Positions 7,979 through 9,689 of a DNA stretch of 9,689 nt are shown piece by piece (position 1 is the stretch's first letter; the number at the start of each line of letters is the position of its first letter). The stretch covers positions 1-9,689 of the forward strand of contig JAJZEH010000016.1 in NCBI GenBank assembly GCA_021805725.1, read 5' to 3'. Position numbers and translations under genes: made by a program. The DNA is from Pseudomonadota bacterium. GTDB taxonomy: Bacteria; Pseudomonadota; Gammaproteobacteria; Burkholderiales; Ferrovaceae. The notes under the pieces are model-generated. The model saw nothing but the letters and a program-made list of their open reading frames with translations, had not been told where the DNA came from and ran no database searches.

Positions 7979-8956
7979 ATGAGCTTTACCCTCATTCCCC
8001 AGGCCACGCCGAGGCTGCACCGCTCGGAGTTGGCCGTGCCTGGTTCCAATCCCGGCCTTTTCGAAAAAGCGGCACGCTCAGCGGCTGACGTCATCTTTCT
8101 GGATCTGGAAGATGCGGTGGCCCCCGACGACAAGGCGCAGGCCCGCAAAAACATCATCGCCGGGCTTCACGACATCGATTGGGGCAACAAGACCATGATG
8201 ATCCGCATCAACGGTCTTGATACCCACTACATGTACCGCGACGTGGTGGACATCGTGGAGACTTGTCCCCGTCTGGACATGATCCTCATCCCCAAGGTGG
8301 GCGTGCCCCAGGATGTGTACGCGCTCGACATGCTGGTGACACAAATCGAAAACGCCACGGGACGCACCCGGCGCATCGGTTTTGAAGTGCTGATCGAAAC
8401 GGCGCTGGGCATGGCCAACGTGGAGGCCATTGCGCAGTCCAGCAAGCGTCTCGAGGCCATGAGTTTTGGCGTGGCCGATTACGCGGCCTCCACGCGCGCG
8501 CGCACCACGGTCATCGGTGGTGTCAACAAGGATTCGGGCGTGCTCACCGACAAGGATGACGCGGGCGGGCGCCATTACTACTGGACCGACCCCTGGCATG
8601 CGGCCCAGACGCGCATGCTGGTGGCCTGCCGAGCTTACGGCCTGCGCCCCATTGACGGTCCCTTCGGCGACTTCAACGATCCGGAGGGCTTCGTGGCGGC
8701 GGCCAATCGCGTGGCGGTGCTGGGCTACGAGGGCAAGTGGGCCATCCACCCCTCGCAGATCGAACTGTCCAATCAGGTCTTCACGCCCTCCAATGAAGAA
8801 GTCACCAAGGCGCAGCGCATCATGGAGGCCATGGCGCAAGCCGCGCGCGACGGGCGCGGCGCGGTGTCGCTGGATGGCCGGCTGATCGACATCGCCAGCA
8901 TCCGCATGGCCGAGGGCCTGCTCGCCAAGGCACGCGTCATGGGAATGGCCGACTGA
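7979..8956 (+). CDS. mcl: L-malyl-CoA lyase (HpcH/HpaI-CitE family)
   Basis: Mg-dependent lyase that splits L-malyl-CoA from MtkAB into acetyl-CoA and glyoxylate; glyoxylate returns to Sga. It has 325 residues, matching MclA/Mcl1 (about 320). Visible features are LAVPGSNPGLFEKAARSAAD (18-37), the metal/CoA-site block FLDLEDAVAPDDKAQAR (40-56), Arg76 in IRINGLDTHY, ILIPKVG (102-108), the catalytic-site GFEVLIETALGM with Glu140, and FGVADYAAS with the metal ligand Asp167. Also seen are GPFGDFNDPEGF and GKWAIHPSQIELSN, the latter the conserved C-terminal block. ATG 7979 follows AAGGA (7967-7971) seven bases upstream; an in-frame extension back to 7832 lies inside mtkB in another frame and is not real. 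Related activities (beta-methylmalyl-CoA lyase, citramalyl-CoA lyase) are possible in this family, but the location next to mtkAB argues for malyl-CoA. Confidence 0.95.
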   Translation: MSFTLIPQATPRLHRSELAVPGSNPGLFEKAARSAADVIFLDLEDAVAPDDKAQARKNIIAGLHDIDWGNKTMMIRINGLDTHYMYRDVVDIVETCPRLDMILIPKVGVPQDVYALDMLVTQIENATGRTRRIGFEVLIETALGMANVEAIAQSSKRLEAMSFGVADYAASTRARTTVIGGVNKDSGVLTDKDDAGGRHYYWTDPWHAAQTRMLVACRAYGLRPIDGPFGDFNDPEGFVAAANRVAVLGYEGKWAIHPSQIELSNQVFTPSNEEVTKAQRIMEAMAQAARDGRGAVSLDGRLIDIASIRMAEGLLAKARVMGMAD

Positions 8957-8990
8957 CGAAACTGGGTTGCGTCGTTAGGTTGTTTGGTCA

Positions 8991-9021
8991 CGCCACGGTA
9001 CGCTTCCGCGCTACCGTGGCG
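8991..9021. terminator. Strong hairpin between mcl and the traB-like gene
   Basis: CGCCACGGTA (8991-9000) pairs perfectly with TACCGTGGCG (9012-9021); inside, CGC (9001-9003) pairs with GCG (9008-9010) around loop TTCC, with one bulged C at 9011. That gives 13 base pairs, far more than chance would suggest. It begins 34 bases after the mcl stop, so a transcript end or 3' stabiliser for the serine-cycle operon is the likeliest role. There is no T-run on either side, so it is not a classical intrinsic terminator. It also lies four bases before the first possible ATG of the next gene and could control it. Confidence 0.5.
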
Positions 9022-9025
9022 GGCC

Positions 9026-9689
9026 ATGTTGGAATTCCTCTGCTGTTTCTTCATGCCGCTGGCCTGGGCGCGTGCACCACGCCGAATGACGGCCGGCGCT
9101 GCCGTGTGGCTGCTCTATCTACTGGCGGCGCGCGAACAGCCGCTCGCCATCCTCAGGGTGCTGCCGCAATGCAGATCGCTCGTTGCCGTGGCTCTGTGGC
9201 TCGCCCATGGCGCCTTCCTCGCCCTGCCCTGGCTGGTCACATGGTCCCCGGTTCAACCGCCCGCAATGCGACGCGCCCTGGGCTTTCTAGCGGCCCTGCT
9301 GTGGGGGCTCGTGCCGCCCTGGGGCCTCCTCGGCTGGCTGCACCCCCTCACCCTGAGTGGGTGGCTCTACCCTGCCTGGGGTTGGACGGGGCTTGCCGCC
9401 ACCACGGGGTTACTGCTGTCCCTGGCGTTGGGTGCCAGGGGCTGGACGCTATCGTTAACACTCGCTGCCCTGAGCGCCAATGCCCTGTTCCGGCCATCGC
9501 CCGTTCCACCGCATTGGGTGGCGATCGATACGCAATTGCCGCGCATGGCCGCATCCGACGCCTCAAGCCGCATGGAACGCCAGGCAGCGCTCATGGCGCT
9601 GGTGACACGGCAACTGCCCCCAGTACCTTCCGTGCTGCTGTTGCCCGAAGAAATTGCGGGAGCGTGGACCGCATCTGAAGATTTTTGGT
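9026..9689 (+). CDS. Probable TraB-type conjugal transfer protein (nitrilase fold), N-terminal part cut by right edge
   Basis: A reading frame open to the window end gives 221 residues from ATG 9026. It has several hydrophobic segments (about 22-34, 51-73, 85-107, 119-137, 140-153), then a soluble stretch from about 165. The block VPPWGLLGWLHPLTLSGWLY (96-115), continuing PAWGWTGLA, resembles from memory the PP-G--GW--P-T--G-L-P--GW-GL signature of TraB proteins of Ti-type conjugation systems. SVLLLPEEIAGAW (202-214) fits the start of a carbon-nitrogen hydrolase domain with Glu208 as the catalytic glutamate candidate. The main alternative is apolipoprotein N-acyltransferase (Lnt), which shares this layout. 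The start is uncertain: neither ATG 9026 nor ATG 9053 has a good Shine-Dalgarno. It is the only non-metabolic gene here and is separated from mcl by 69 bases with a strong hairpin. Confidence 0.6.
   Translation, partial: MLEFLCCFFMPLAWARAPRRMTAGAAVWLLYLLAAREQPLAILRVLPQCRSLVAVALWLAHGAFLALPWLVTWSPVQPPAMRRALGFLAALLWGLVPPWGLLGWLHPLTLSGWLYPAWGWTGLAATTGLLLSLALGARGWTLSLTLAALSANALFRPSPVPPHWVAIDTQLPRMAASDASSRMERQAALMALVTRQLPPVPSVLLLPEEIAGAWTASEDFW

Noticed and set aside
8954..9025. Possible mcl-traB fusion, because the two frames are in register across the mcl TGA
   Set aside because: mcl already has its full family length and conserved C-terminus, and a strong hairpin lies between; sharing a frame has a one-in-three chance.
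8980..9678. 232-residue plus-strand ORF downstream of mcl
   Set aside because: It is rich in Arg, Ala, Pro and Gly with no family pattern, ends in a stop before the window edge, and overlaps the frame that encodes hydrophobic segments and TraB/nitrilase-like motifs. It is a shadow frame.

Overview
The window holds a nearly complete serine-cycle (C1 assimilation) gene cluster from a methylotrophic proteobacterium. The DNA is GC-rich, with clear Shine-Dalgarno sites and tightly packed genes, some joined by ATGA overlaps. The proteins closely resemble, from memory, the FtfL, GckA, GlyA, SgaA, HprA, MtkA, MtkB and MclA proteins of methylotrophs. A beta- or gammaproteobacterial host seems most likely to me, because the gene order differs from the classical alphaproteobacterial one, but no sequence search was possible and this is an inference.

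Layout. On the minus strand, a glycerate 2-kinase gene (gck, 928-2193) is followed after 73 bases by the 5' part of formate-tetrahydrofolate ligase (ftfL, 1-854), which runs off the left edge. A 196-base AT-rich divergent control region (2194-2389) separates it from a plus-strand run: glyA (2390-3637, GTG start), sga (3698-4888), hprA (4885-5838), mtkA (5915-7084), mtkB (7081-7968) and mcl (7979-8956). After a strong hairpin (8991-9021), an open reading frame (9026 to the right edge) encodes the membrane N-terminus of what looks like a TraB-type conjugal transfer protein.

How the genes work together. FtfL loads formate onto tetrahydrofolate. GlyA adds methylene-THF to glycine to make serine. 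Sga transaminates serine with glyoxylate to hydroxypyruvate, HprA reduces this to glycerate, and Gck phosphorylates it to 2-phosphoglycerate. MtkAB activates malate to malyl-CoA, and Mcl splits malyl-CoA into acetyl-CoA and glyoxylate, which closes the cycle. Enolase, PEP carboxylase, malate dehydrogenase, MtdA and Fch are needed too but are not in the window; ppc, which often sits between mtkB and mcl, is missing from that position.

Most worth a second look: (1) a 39-nt hairpin followed by five T residues immediately before the mtkA start codon, whose 3' arm contains the mtkA Shine-Dalgarno sequence, so it could act as a terminator, a translation switch or both; (2) the apparent conjugation gene next to the C1 cluster, which raises the possibility of a mobile or plasmid-borne serine cycle; (3) overlapping alternative hairpins between gck and ftfL. 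I found no tRNA, rRNA, CRISPR array, insertion sequence or origin.
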